Source: Mycogone perniciosa
Lineage: Eukaryota; Ascomycota; Sordariomycetes; Hypocreales; Hypocreaceae
Assembly: GCA_025331125.1 (NCBI GenBank)
Contig: JAOALB010000084.1
Span: 62,001-126,000 of the forward strand
Length of the DNA: 64,000 bases
Direction: 5' to 3'
Of the stretch, positions 44,940-56,991 are shown in pieces. The notes under the pieces are model-generated. The model did not search any database, was not told the origin of the DNA, and worked only from the letters and a program-made list of their open reading frames with translations. Positions within the stretch are counted from its first letter, which is position 1. Every line of letters begins with the position of its first letter. A program made the translations under genes and the position numbers.

Positions 44940-46008
44940 ATGGAGGCCACAGCTCTAAAATCATGGGGTATGCTCATCTCACAAGCCGAAAGCAATAGCA
45001 GATATACTAATGTCTCTGACAGAACTCGACAACAACGTCGAGCTGATTGACCCCAAACGAGACGCCCTCTACAACTACGATGCTGAGGCGCAGAAAGTCA
45101 CGGCAGCCGCTCGACCATGGGCTAAGGACCCGAACCACTTCAAGTATGTGCGGATCAGCGCCGTAGCTCTCATCAAGATGACGATGCACGCCCGGTCTGG
45201 CGGCTCACTTGAGGTCATGGGCCTGATGCAGGGCTACATCGATGGGGAGACCTTCGTGGTAACGGATGCTTTCCGATTGCCAGTCGAAGGGACCGAGACG
45301 CGAGTCAATGCCCAGAACGAGGCTAACGAATATCTCGTGGAATATTTGGACCTGTGCCGAGCACAAGGCAGGGAGGAGAACGTGGTTGGGTGGTATCATA
45401 GTCACCCAGGATACGGATGCTGGCTTAGTGGAATCGACGTGGATACGGAGGCTCTGCAGCAGCAATATCAAGACCCATTCCTAGCCGTCGTCATCGACCC
45501 TGATCGCACCATCAGTGCTGGCAAGGTCGAGATTGGAGCTTTTCGAACGTATCCCGCCAACTTCAAACCCGACGTCGATGGAGATGCTACGCCAGATGGG
45601 TTCCAGGCTGTGCCTTTGGCTAAAGCAGCCGAGTTCGGCGCGCACGCGAGTCGCTACTACAGCCTGGAGGTGTCCCATTTCAAAAGCACGCTGGACTCAC
45701 ACCTACTGGAGCTTCTGTGGCACAAGTACTGGGTGCAGACGTTGAGCCAGAGCCCACTGTTGACGAACCGCGACTTTGGCAACAAACAGATGCTAGACTT
45801 GAGCTCCAAGGTCAAGGAAGCGACTACAAACATCGTACGCTCAAGGGCTTCGCAGGTCGCGATGATGACTAGTGGTAAGGGCACTGACAGGGCGGTCGAC
45901 AAGCTTGCTCAGGACGCAAATTTGATTGCGACGAAGGAGATGTCTGGCCTGATGGCAGCTCAGATCAAGGCAAAGGTCTTTAACGACTTGAGAACGAAAG
46001 CACCATGA
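44940..46008 (+). CDS. csn5: COP9 signalosome subunit 5 (deneddylase)
   Basis: Exon 1 is 44940-44967 (MEATALKSW plus one base) and exon 2 is 45023-46008, giving 337 residues. The 55-nt intron has GTATGC, TACTAAT and CTGACAG. An ATG at 45010 lies inside the intron and is not used. The JAMM/MPN+ zinc motif is complete: Glu73 in GGSLEVMGLM, His135-Ser-His137 in GWYHSHPGYGCWLSGID, and Asp148. Downstream GAFRTYP and the C-terminal helices that dock onto CSN6 and the helical bundle are present. The enzyme removes NEDD8 from cullins in the nucleus and, in filamentous fungi, links light, development and secondary metabolism. Length matches CsnE of Aspergillus (about 335). The gene is intact, next to the decayed CHAT locus. 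Confidence 0.96.
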
Positions 46009-48059
46009 GATGTAATGATGGGCTATGGACTATGTATTCAACGGCAACAATAGATGGCGTTTCATCGTGACGAATACAATTGACTTTGTGTGTTTTCATC
46101 TATCACCAGTCGTGCGACAGTGTTGGGACAAGATATTCTTCTCTCGATAGTATTTTCTAGATGTCTCGTTACCCCCCCATTATTGCATTCTGTTCATGCC
46201 GTACCCATGGACTATCACTTTAACGGTAGAATCTTCAGCTGCACGTTGCGGAGAGGGGGAAGACGTCAGGAGACAAGGAACTTCCATGTAGACATACATA
46301 TGTCAGTATGCTTTAAAGTTGGATGACGTTTACTCGAAAAGGGATCTGTGATCGGGCATCGGGGGTTGTTAGATTGACTGAGGGTGTATCTGAATAAACG
46401 CATGCGAATGATGTGTTTATGATGCCATTGGGCTGCGTGGTGTTGATCCGATTTGGAAATGTTAATAACATGTCGGCGATGGTTTTCATCACCACTCACA
46501 TTTCCTGCCAAGCTCTATTTTATTGTATTATGTTGTCTACCTATCATATCAGATATTATTTGACACAGAAACATTTAATTTGTATATGTGAACAATGATC
46601 TAGAGGCCTACGGAGTACCAAGAGCTGCGACACCTGCTTCGCCACAGCGGGTCAGCGTATCTATCGGCCTTTTGGGAGGCGGGCGGCTCACCTTCAGCAG
46701 CTCTTGGGCCAAAAAGCTGGGGTGTGATTTTTGACGTCATGGACTGATAGCTTATGGTTGCGCACTGTACTCCGTAGTGAGTATTATTAGAGAAGAAGTA
46801 TGATTTGAGTAGGTATTTTTAGGTTTATCATCGGAAGACAGGCATGACGATTGGGGGTTCTTTTGAGGGGATGTTTCATTCCGGTGTTCCATCTCCTGGG
46901 CGATGGATGATACATGAATGCCAGCAAGATGTCGGAGAGAGACATGCACCTGAGCAACTACTGGCCGTATTGATAATTATGTATCTAGAGTATCAGGTGT
47001 GCATGATTCAGCTGTGGTGTTCCATCATGGTGCCGCTCCGATTCTATTATGAATACGGAGTAGACAATAACCGGATTGGCATGTCATGTCATGACGTGTG
47101 AAAGGTAGGCCCAGCTAGTCAGTCGTCGTCGTACGATGGTTGGAGAGTCTGGCTTGGCCATTTGTATATGTAGGTATGCTGGAATAACGGGCTCTCCTAC
47201 CGGCCATTAGTAGTCATGAAGTATCTATGTAGTAACCAAGTTATGTACAATCCATTGCGATTTCTTCATCAACTCTGTCTCTCTTTGGAAGTCCGTAAGG
47301 ACTGCTCGAAGAACAAATTGATGATCGATCGACTGTTGCCAATTTCCGTTGTCACCACACCAGTGGGTCTTGACCCGCGCCACAACGCACGCCCCCTGTG
47401 GCAGCTTCTATTGGCTAATTGGCCAAGACCCATTAGGCAATGCCTCCTAACATGTGGTACGGAGTACATACAGAAACATCTCCAACACCAAAACTTGTTC
47501 TTTCAAAAGCCAAATCGCTCCAGCAATGGCATCAGGGCTGTTTGTTCCATACTCGTTTCCGGCACCTGGCGTCTAAGGACACCCCCTAATAACGCCTGAA
47601 AGAGAACAAAGATACACGCTCTCAGGTCACGGCGATGAGGCCCAATGACGCACTCGTCATCCCTGTTCAACGTCACTCCCTGATCCGATCAAATCAAGCT
47701 TCTGGCTTCTGCCGCAGCTGCGTGCCGCCTTTCTTAGTGTCTCTTGTCTCTTGTCTCTGTCTCGGTGTTGTCCAGTGGAGGAAGCTGCGGGTATAAACTC
47801 CGTCCTGCCTCTCCAGACTCGTGGTCAGGTTCTTCTTCCCCTTCTCCCTCCTTGTCTCTCTCACAAGGCCGAATTATACCCCCCAATAATTACGTCTCCC
47901 ACCAATTTCTTGTGATACCCATACGCTCTAGTGTTCTATGATACTAAACAACGGCTCTTACAATCCCTTTCTCACTTACATACCGCCTCCCCGGACCTCC
48001 ACACTCCTAATAACCTCCTCACGATTTTCAAGTAATACCTACAGGGCCTACCACCCAAC
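46009..48059. other. Intergenic region, 2 kb, no gene supported
   Basis: Only short unrecognisable ORFs. Four TACGGAGTA/TACTCCGTA copies are concentrated between 46609 and 47466. The last 400 bp are CT-rich and fit the HAM1-like gene's promoter and 5' UTR. Confidence 0.6.
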
Positions 48060-50643
48060 ATGGCTCCCCTTGCCAACGTCAACAAGCCGACGGATACAAA
48101 GCTAAAAGAGGAGGATATCAACCGCAAGCTCCAGATCTACGGCATTTTCCACGCATTCAAAAATGGCAAGGTTCCATCCGTAAGTCTAACACGGCACCGG
48201 CTCCCCTGTCCGCACACCACTTACCGAGTATCTAGAACGACCAAATCGATGTTGCTCTAAACAGCTTCTTGGAATCCAAAGCTCTTAGCCACCCGTCCGA
48301 CAAGTTGTCAGACGAGGGAAAGGTGCTGGTTGAAGATGCCAGGGAGGTTATCAATCAGGCAAAGAAGCTTCTTCTGTCCAAGAACGACGGAAATCTGATC
48401 CAGGACTTCATCTGGCAAACGACCCATTTTGAGACTAAGAGCTTCAGCGCCCCTGATGCTCCAATCACCAAAGACTCGGCGAGGCGCGATGGCGATGACG
48501 CCCTCGAGGGTCTTAGAACCCTGGGTACCTTGCTCATCACCAACGGCCAGTTCCGCAAGCTGCGTACGTAAACCCTCACACTCTACGAACGGATCCCTGA
48601 AGCTAACATCTCCAATTTACAGTCAAGGATGCCTCAATTTTGTTGCGTGACATGATTGGCGATGGTGCTACCAGCGCTGCCAACTGGGTTCGCCCCTCAG
48701 AAGATCAGCTTCACCAGGTTGATCACGCTGCACCGGACAACACATGGCACGATGCCCCCGATTTTTCCAGGGAGTCACTGAAGAAGCAGGCACAGGGCCT
48801 CTACAAGGGGAACGCCAAAAAGGACACACAGGACGTGGCAGCCGCTGCAACTGACGCCGCACTTCCTCAAGGCACCGACACGTCCTCCACCCAGGTGAGC
48901 CAGGCTGCTGGAGTCAATGCAGCCAAGTCGGCAGCAAGCCAAAAGATTGATCAGAATGTGGATCAAGAGACCCAGGAAAAGATCAAGAAACGCAACGAGG
49001 AGTACCGCCGCAAGGCCAGGGAGTACCTGAATAAAAAAATGCCCCAGGAGCGCAAGGATCAGGTCATCTTCCGCCTCAAGAAGATTGTGCTGGAATGCCA
49101 GCAGCACCCTGACTACTCCCAGGCCATCCAGACGCTGCTCAGACTGGCTGAGGAGTATGGCAGCCATGGTCGTAACTATGGCAGAGGGTCTGCTGATTCA
49201 GCCAAAGACGTCCGAACTGGTCTGTCTGCTGTCGAGGATGATTTGCGAACGCTGATTGAGCGATTTGCCAACGGCACATCTACCGAGGATCTGTGGCAGT
49301 CCATTCGCCAGATCTACAAGGACGCTGACAAGGACGACGAACTCCGGGACTGGTTCAGGCAGGTCAATAATTACATCCGACGCTGCCTCCTCGAGCAGGG
49401 TTATATTCTGGAAGACGCTTCCACCAACGAGTGGGACCGCCTCTACGACCAAGGCCGGTATTTGCTCCGTGACAAGTATCGCAGCCACACTGATCGTGTG
49501 CTTGACGAAGTCAAATTTATTGGCGACCAGTTCGACCAGGACCAGCAAAACAAAGCCTTCCGTCTTGCCGTCCAGAAACTGTTCAGAGACCTGGGCAATG
49601 ATGAACACGGGAACGCTATGTTCAAGCCTCATCTCGTCAAGGATTTGACAGAGGTTATTCTTCCGGCCATTCTGGAGAACGTTGCCTACGTCCCTGTGCC
49701 TCGTATCGAGTACTCTGATCCCCAATTCGATGCAATCATTGAGAACCTGGTGTTGGAGAGTGACAATTTTATGCCAAATGTCCTCGAAATTGCCAGCGAC
49801 AACTATTTCCGCTGGGGGCGCAAGAAGATTGCTAACAAGCACAAGAATACAATCGACGTCAAGGTGACGGGTATCCAGATGGATCTCCGTGATGTCAGCT
49901 ACCACATTAAGCGTAAGCGTGGATTCCCCAGCATCACGGATACTGGCGTGGTGGACATTCTCCTCCCTGGGGATGGCTTCTCGTTCCGCATGAAGGTGTC
50001 AACCGCAAATAAGCGTGACTCCCAGCACATGTTCAAGGTTGAGAAAGTCGATGTGAATGTTAAGGGCCTCAAACTCAAGGTCAAGAAGTCGAACCACAAG
50101 CTCCTATTTACCCTCTTCAAGCCTATCGCGCTCAGGGCCGTCCGCCCCGCGCTGCAAAGGGCTGTCGAAAAGGCCATCAAGGATCAGTTTAACAAACTGG
50201 ACCAATTCGCCTATCAGGTCAAACAGGATGCCGACCGCGCTGCCGAGGAAGCCAAGCATGATCCCGAGAGGGCGGTAGCCAACTTCTACCAGCGCTACTA
50301 CAACGCTGCGCAGAAACGCATTCTCCAAGGCAAGGAGCAGGCGAAGGATGCCGCAAAGGACAAGAAGGTTAACATGGCTATGACCAAGCAAGATAGTATC
50401 TTCCCCAACATACACCTCCCAGCTGGCATTAGTTCCAAGGCTACCGAGTACAAGGAGTTGGCTGCCAAGGGAGAGAGGTGGGAAAGCCCTGTCTTCTGCA
50501 TAGGCAACGCCCAAAGGAGCAATGATCTTCCTCCTGCACCCAGGATTGAGAGAAAGCCACACCCTGTCACCAACGGGCACACAAATGGCAAATCACCTGA
50601 AGCTACGAATGGAAAACACGGGCAAGTTCTCACCGCTTACTAG
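48060..50643 (+). CDS. HAM1-like protein (HAM1_N/HAM1_C, TULIP-like)
   Basis: Exons 48060-48179, 48236-48563 and 48623-50643 give 822 residues with consistent phases (GTAAGT and GTACGT donors). The N-terminal half is helical and Gln/Lys/Ala-rich, with YGIFHAFKNGKVPSNDQIDV and RNEEYRRKAREYLNKKMPQE. From about residue 430 the C-terminal half has alternating hydrophobic strands (VAYVPVPRIEYSDPQFDAI; NTIDVKVTGIQMDLRDVSYH; MFKVEKVDVNVKGLKLKVKK), as in BPI/LBP-type TULIP lipid-binding folds; this is the fungal HAM1-like C-terminal family (formerly DUF4449). An amphipathic helix region (KPIALRAVRPALQRAVEKAI) and a disordered tail follow. The molecular role is not established; a lipid-binding function is inferred from the fold. 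HAM names come from hyphal anastomosis. Confidence 0.85.
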
Positions 50644-51422
50644 GGGTGCAGTGATGAACTAGCAAGAACAAAGAGGAACAGTGGGAACTCGATTGAGAGC
50701 GGCATGAGTGTGCAGATGTTATACCCCTTGAGTCAGGCGTGAGATGGATTGTGTCGTCATGAGATACCGTTATCAGAGATTATCATGATGGGAATGGATT
50801 ATGATGGGTAATGAGGGTGAAAAGTGTGCAGGGACATGCCGAACCGGCTTGAACGTTTTTCTTTTCCATGCTATGTATCTTTATTCTCTCGTTGGTCTAT
50901 TCCTAGTTCTAGTACTCATACGGCGTACAATGAGATGCAATTTGATACCAACAGGAGATGAGGGCAACATGTGAATAAAGTACATAGGGATTGTGGGATG
51001 CCATTTGAGAGGATTTCTCGATGGCTTTGTCTATTTTATGTATTACGTTTGTGGTTCTAAAATATCATTTCAATTGAGCGGTTAGATAATTAGAAATGCG
51101 ATGAGAACATGTGAAGAGTGAGTGAGATGCGACGTCACTTCCGTCACTTCGGCAAATAGTGGGTTTGTGGTGGCGAAGTGCAGACGAAACCCCGATAGTA
51201 GTAAATTTATGCTTAATCCCACATACATTCGAAGTACGAAGTACATACGCAGTATATACTTCGTACATCCTCTTTTGTTTCCCATCGTGAAAAGGGAAAA
51301 ACTGTTTGTTTCGTTTTCGTTATCCTCAAATAACCGTACGGTATCCTCTCCTCTATAAGACACCTGTTCGTCTCATGTGATTACGAGAATTTAACAGCAA
51401 AAGAAGTATCTTGGCGGGCGCA
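50644..51422. other. Intergenic region with TACGAAGTA-type repeat
   Basis: No gene. Around 51231-51262, TACGAAGTACATACG and TACTTCGTAC form an imperfect palindrome similar to the cluster at 14241. The right end is the promoter of the gene at 51423. Confidence 0.6.
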
Positions 51423-53674
51423 ATGGCGGCTGAGGGAACAACAGCTGTTGTCTCTCTCACCGCTGAGCAGACGCGTGCGCTGTTTGATATTTTGACGCAT
51501 CATGAGACCTATGCCGAGATTGAAGGGTTCAAAGCACCAGATGCGGTGACCAAGTATGGATTTCCGTTTACGAGGACGATGGGGGCTTCTTCGCAGGCTG
51601 GGGGGAGTAGTAAATCGACGACACCTGTGGAAACGCCGAGGGTGAGAACACCGGTGCCACCATCATCATCAGAGGCCAAGGAGAAGAAGAATGCCGCAGA
51701 TGAGGGAGAAGATGAGGAGGAAGATGAGGAGGAAGGGGAGTCGATGTCGCCGCTGTTGCAGATGCTGTTGACCAGATTGATCTTACCGTTCCCTGGAGTG
51801 AGGGACTTGCCGAGGCAGTTTTGGAGTGTGAGGATGCAGGGCTTGTTTGTGAGGTTTGCGGAGGCGGGACTATCGGAGAGTTACGATAAGGGGGCGATGG
51901 GGACGAGGAAGACGTTGGCAACGGGTGCGAGCAGTGTGGGTGAGATGCTGGCCAGGGGAGTTCTATGTGGGGTGGAGAGAACAGCTGTGAAGCAAGAAAA
52001 CGAAGCTTCGAAAGACAAGACGAAGATGCTAATGGGAGAGTATGATAAGGATAAGGCGGAGGAACTGGAGAGGGCATGGGAGGATGTTGTGCAGGAGTGG
52101 GCGTATGGGGATTTGCTGGATGAGATGTTTGATCATTTGAGCAGGACGGATGATGTCGAGGCCCATTCGCCTGCTGTCAAAGCCGCAGTTGACTATGGCA
52201 TCATCCAGTAAGGCCTCTTTCGGCCTCTTGAACGAGCACGATGATACTGACAGCGCTATATAGTCTGGCAACGTTTGCTCATCACATCTTCATCCTCTCC
52301 CCGGAAGGACAGTACCTCCTCAAGCTCTTGGAAAACATCAACGGCCTCATCCCTTACAAGATGATCAAGCAGACCCTGCGCATAGGAAACGCAGCAACCA
52401 TGATCAGCGGCATGATGCGCCTCCTACTCGCAAAGTTGAGCGTCACGAGCATAACCAATTGGTTCGGTCTGACTGCCAATGCCGACGATGGGATGAATCT
52501 CCTGCAGCGCATCATTTCGCTCGTCCTATCGTGGGACGCAACTGAGTTTCGCAAAAGTGCCGATAAAGTTGAGAAGAGCAAGGAGGATAAACCGACTGAG
52601 GAGATGCTCCAAGCAATACAGAAACACATTGCCGAGGGACGAAGCGAACATGGCGTCGTGCACACTGCCAGTGCAGAACATTCACAGTCTGTCATCACAG
52701 TTATACTCAAAGCATCGAATCCTGAACTTGTGTCCTCCCTGACGGAAGCTCAGCATGCCCAGTGTCTGGAATATTACTCCGCCCTACTCTCCGTACACGA
52801 CCGCGATGCTATCACGTCCGTTTTATGCAAACAACCGCCCGACCTCTTCACACAAATCATCAAGGACGTCATAGCCGCATACGACCCCATGATTCGAAGT
52901 GTACACTCCCGGATTGATCTGCGCGAGTATCTCGAGTCCATGCAGGGCTTCATCTCAGACTTCATACACGCCAGCAAGCCTAAAAGATCTCCTACGGGAT
53001 CAGGAGAGGAGGAGAGAATGGCGAGCGTGGAGGATTACGTGGAGCTGTTGAGGAAGAACCGCGGGCTGTTGTATGGATGGGTGCACGCGCTGGCGAGTAA
53101 GTGCCCAGATGTGTGGGAGGAGTTTCGCGTATGGGCGAAGGATGTTGCTGTCAAGTTTCAGCGGAGGGATGAATCTCCCGGGAATCAAGGACACGAGAAA
53201 GAGGAGGCGACGAATGGGATGAGTGAGTGTCTCGACGCCTTATTCGCTTCTCTGGATCCTGTAGCGAGGACACCCGTTTTGGCTGCTATAAACGCCCACG
53301 CATCATACCTCGCAGACCTCACGGCCCTCTCCCAAAAGCGCCTCCAATGCATCATCACCAGCACATCCTCCTCTGCCGAATCTACAGACTGCAAAAGCAC
53401 CACCCGTGGACCGGGTGTCTACCTCTCCCGCTGGCAGGACCTTCTCGACGAAACACTCATCACGCCATCATCTGCACACGGCTCGGTGCGACACGGTCGA
53501 GATGTAAAGCATATAACCACAATGGGCAAACTAGGTCTGGGAGGGAAGAGATTAGGCGTTGAGAGGGAAGAGCAGGATAAAGGCCACAGGGAGCCTGATG
53601 TTAGCGTCGTGGTGGAGGCGTTGGGGGAGAGATTCAGGGATGCTGTGAGGGAGAGGACTGTGAGGGATGGATAG
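51423..53674 (+). CDS. PX-associated (PXB) / DUF3818 domain protein
   Basis: Exons 51423-52207 and 52264-53674 give 731 residues; the phase-2 join forms GIIHLATFAHHIFIL. The start codon is the first ATG; the frame before it has none. Residues about 5-45 are the PXB motif (LTAEQTRALFDILTHHETYA, then EIEGFKAP). Next is an acidic disordered linker (residues about 60-105), then the helical DUF3818 part (LLQMLLTRLILPFPGVRDLP; YLLKLLENINGLIPYKMI; WFGLTANADDGMNLLQRI). In many fungal relatives, including yeast Ypr097w, a phosphoinositide-binding PX domain accompanies these regions. I see none here, so this is either the PX-less paralogue or a form that lost it. Lipid or membrane-contact functions have been proposed for the family. 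Confidence 0.82.
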
Positions 53675-53907
53675 AGGGCTTTGTTTGCGGATTGGGTTTG
53701 ATGAAGCATTCACGGCGCTATGGGATTTGAGATGTATGAAATGACCAGAAGATACTGGCGTGCATTGCGTTGTTACTAGTTGTGAGCATAAAGACGTATC
53801 CCTCCCAAATGTACCAATTCGTCGTATAATACAAAGCCATATGTCGTTGCCCATGGATCAGAACCTCCTTTCTGCCAAGGGAAGCATATCAAAGCAATAA
53901 GGAAATC
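53675..53907. other. Convergent 3' flanks
   Basis: A short spacer between the tail-to-tail DUF3818 and deaminase-like genes. Confidence 0.7.
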
Positions 53908-55575
53908 TCAAAATGGGTCTGGGGAAGGCGAAGAACGCCGTCGCGCTGGAATCTCAACTCGGATAGACGATCCCCTGGCCCTCCTTGCGTCATCGCCAGT
54001 TGTCGACTGTTTACCACCGCGGAAGGCGTATCGCCGTGGCGAGCGTTGTCTGACCTGGACACTGGGAGCGTCTGTTTGTTTACGCTGTTCATGTAGCTCG
54101 GAAGGCGATTTACTCCTATCGCGGTCGTGGTGTTCAGGGAATCGTGCCCTCACTTTCTGAGATTCTGGCTTGACTTCACTAGTTGGCGGCGTAGGTAATT
54201 GACCCGTTGGTGCCTCTTTAACAGGTTTGACTTTTTGTTCTCCCTGTGACCCACCAACTGAACATGCTTCAACCTGGACAGCTTCAACCGGCTCAGCCGG
54301 CTTTATCATGAATGGGGGCGGCTCCGTCACCGGTGTCGCAGGAAGAGGCTTGTTGATGTTCGCCCAGGCTTGATGATTTTTCGGTGCCGGTGCTCGTCGC
54401 GCGCTGCGGTTGTGCTGCTTTGAAACCGCCTCCGCAAATTCTATTATGGCGGTTTGCGCGCCTTGCGGGCACTGGTCGATTTGGCCGACACAATATGCCA
54501 AACCATCGATGTATCCGTCTACCGCAAGGCGCTGCTGCTGGTCTGAGGGAGGGGGTGGTGAAATAGATCGCGAGGAGTCTGAATCGTCGTCAATTATAAT
54601 ATGCTCCTCGTCGTCTATGAGATTGATGATCCCAGCTAGGCCAGGCCCGTCGTTTCTGGAGCGTGGTTGATGGGAGTGGTCGCCAGTAAGATCAATGTAA
54701 TCGACTGGTTGCACGTCATCTCCAAACAGAGTCTCATCATCCTCAATTTCGTCCTCGTCTTGGTCACTGCTCTCTCCCAATGCCCTCTCCTGCTGTGGTC
54801 GAGATTGATCTGGCTGTGGCCCCTTTTTCAACGGCCTCTTCTCGTAGGCCACTTTGACCAGCCTCTCCCTCCAAATGAGCTTTATCGATACTCCTGTGAT
54901 GCTCTCCAGGTTCTTCACCAAGGCACCGCAGAACCAGCAGTTCTTTCTTGAGAAGTAAATCTCAAACGCTGGTATCGCCCCATCCTCCCATCGTGCATGC
55001 CGCAACATCCGCAGGTGCCTGCGCGACACGTTGTTCCAGTCCTGCGTGATGTTGAATATGCTGAGTAACACGAAGACAGCATGCACAGCAAGTTTAACTT
55101 CGACGTGTGCACCGAGAAAGACACCCGCCATATCGCGGCCCGCGGTGAGGGAAGCCCTGCCATCAAAGGGGCGGCGCATACGCATAGATAGGAGCTTTCC
55201 CATGGCAACAACTCTCCTCGTCCACAAATCGTTTGCCAGGACACTGGGGCCAGCATCAAGGAGATCCCCTGAGCGACTGACACCATGGCCGCTCTCAGCC
55301 CAAGCGAGGACAATGCGCCGGGTGCCACCTTCGGTTACGAGGGCAAGGAAGCCTGTCGTCTTGCGCTCCAGGTTCTTAGCTATGTCGGAGGCAGGTCGAA
55401 GTGCTCTTGCTCGCTCATGTCGGAAGGTGTGTGATAAGTTTGGACCGATAACTTCTACGCGAAGAGTCGCAGCCACGGGGTCAATGATATGATGAAAATA
55501 AAAGAATGGAGAAGAGTCTCGGAAGGCGGCGTCAAACTCTGGGAGCCTTTGTTCGTCTGGAGATGCGTTTGGCAT
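53908..55575 (-). CDS. Deaminase-like fungal protein with SUMO-interaction-like motifs
   Basis: A single exon of 555 codons starting MPNASPDEQRLPEF. The N-terminal 240 residues are globular. They contain a His-x-Glu motif (His157-Val-Glu159 in FLGAHVEVKLAVHAV) and, about 55 residues later, Cys213-x2-Cys216 in EIYFSRKNCWFCGALV. This is the spacing and context of zinc-dependent nucleotide/nucleic-acid deaminase folds such as the fungal OTT_1508-like family. The remainder is disordered. An acidic part holds three hydrophobic-acidic clusters that resemble SUMO-interacting motifs (VDYIDLTGD at about 291-299, IINLIDDEE at 316-324, HIIIDDDSD at 325-333), followed by a Pro-rich part and a basic Arg/Ser-rich tail. 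Substrate and even activity are unknown; the assignment rests on motifs I read by eye. Confidence 0.6.
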   Translation of the reverse strand: MPNASPDEQRLPEFDAAFRDSSPFFYFHHIIDPVAATLRVEVIGPNLSHTFRHERARALRPASDIAKNLERKTTGFLALVTEGGTRRIVLAWAESGHGVSRSGDLLDAGPSVLANDLWTRRVVAMGKLLSMRMRRPFDGRASLTAGRDMAGVFLGAHVEVKLAVHAVFVLLSIFNITQDWNNVSRRHLRMLRHARWEDGAIPAFEIYFSRKNCWFCGALVKNLESITGVSIKLIWRERLVKVAYEKRPLKKGPQPDQSRPQQERALGESSDQDEDEIEDDETLFGDDVQPVDYIDLTGDHSHQPRSRNDGPGLAGIINLIDDEEHIIIDDDSDSSRSISPPPPSDQQQRLAVDGYIDGLAYCVGQIDQCPQGAQTAIIEFAEAVSKQHNRSARRAPAPKNHQAWANINKPLPATPVTEPPPFMIKPAEPVEAVQVEACSVGGSQGEQKVKPVKEAPTGQLPTPPTSEVKPESQKVRARFPEHHDRDRSKSPSELHEQRKQTDAPSVQVRQRSPRRYAFRGGKQSTTGDDARRARGSSIRVEIPARRRSSPSPDPF

Positions 55576-56991
55576 TGCGATGGCGATTAATTTCGTTTGC
55601 GCTGTGTGTATGTGATATTGGTTCCAGACTGGGAGAGGAAGCTGGACATGCTGGTGTTAGCTATGGAACCGCCATCGTTGACCAGTCTTACCTGAGCCAA
55701 AGCTTGTTTCAAAGCTCTGCTATATAGCTTCAACTTCCGGAAATCAAGACCTAAAGAGAGTCCTTAAAAGACAAGTTTGGAAGCGGATGAAACAGTCAAG
55801 TATTATATGGAGCGACTGAACTGTGAGATTGGTGAGACGAGTGCAAGAGGCTCAAGAATAAACACGAAGAGACCGAAGCTGAAATAGAACACAGCAACAG
55901 AAACGCTGAGTCGCGAGCGGTGAGTGGTGAGTGGTGTAACTTGCCTCAGGAGATAGGGACAATCCTCAAAATCAGGCACAAGAACGCGTGATCAAGCGAC
56001 AGGGAGAGAGTCTTGACAACAACAGTATACGCATACACTTTCCCAGACAGCAAGCGTATAAGCAGCGTATTGCTGCATCCTCACATGGCCGGAGCCCTGG
56101 TTTTGTCTGCCTTGTGGAGGTCAAGGTTGATGTTGAGGGTGATGATGCTGGAAAGTTGAGGCTCGAGGATGTCAAGACATAGAGCCATCGTGAGGGATCA
56201 GTGCGCTTACGAGGCGTGAATATGTGAGCAAAATGTGAGGTGAATTTGCGGAAGGGATTCGATAGTGCATTGTGGCAAGCGAAGCCGTGAAAATGCACAA
56301 GATGCTCGATGGTTTCAAGAATTGTGATGGAGGAGGAATAAATGTAGTTGTCGGATTAAGGTTCTGAAATAGGTACCAAGTATATGCACTCACCTCCCCC
56401 CATAACATGCAACTACTAACTGTCCAGTCTGCAACATTTTTTTCCTCCTCCGAAAACCATTCTCTGTATAATCATTCTTTAGTAATACTTGCACTTTTTC
56501 TCGATTTGGCTATTCGAATTCGAGTCTCCAATCCTTTGTGGCCTCTTGCCAACCTTGGCCTTTCTTGGTCAACACGCGTCAATCAACAAACAGCTTGATC
56601 CACCTGAATTATCGGATTGGAACCTCATTTTCCTTCCATATAACACTGAATTATAAAGGCCTTTTTCATTTCACTCTGCTCGTATTCATGGTCCCGTCAA
56701 ATTGAGAAACGCCTTGCCTTCTGTGCTGGGTGCTGTGACCAGCCTGACCATAGGGTTGATCGGATTTTGGCAGCTTACTTGGTTCACTGAGATTGGCATG
56801 GATCGCGGCATGTCACATGTAACAACGATTATGACAGGAACAGCTTCATGGCAAAGACGCTGGACGGGTCCAATTGAGTAACCGAATGACCCAAATACCA
56901 GGGGAATCTCATTCATACATCTCAAAAATCTAAGACCGTACGCCCAATTCCCAATGCCGCCACGAAAGATGGAAAACACTTTTTTGGTTGT
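55576..56991. other. Intergenic region, no gene supported
   Basis: Short ORFs on both strands (up to about 108 codons) show no family. The left end is the promoter of the minus-strand deaminase-like gene, the right end the 3' flank of the ribosomal protein gene. Confidence 0.55.

Noticed and set aside
49198..49905. Antisense ORF of 235 codons inside the HAM1-like gene
   Set aside because: The hydrophobic composition is explained by the complement of the sense gene; no start context or family match.
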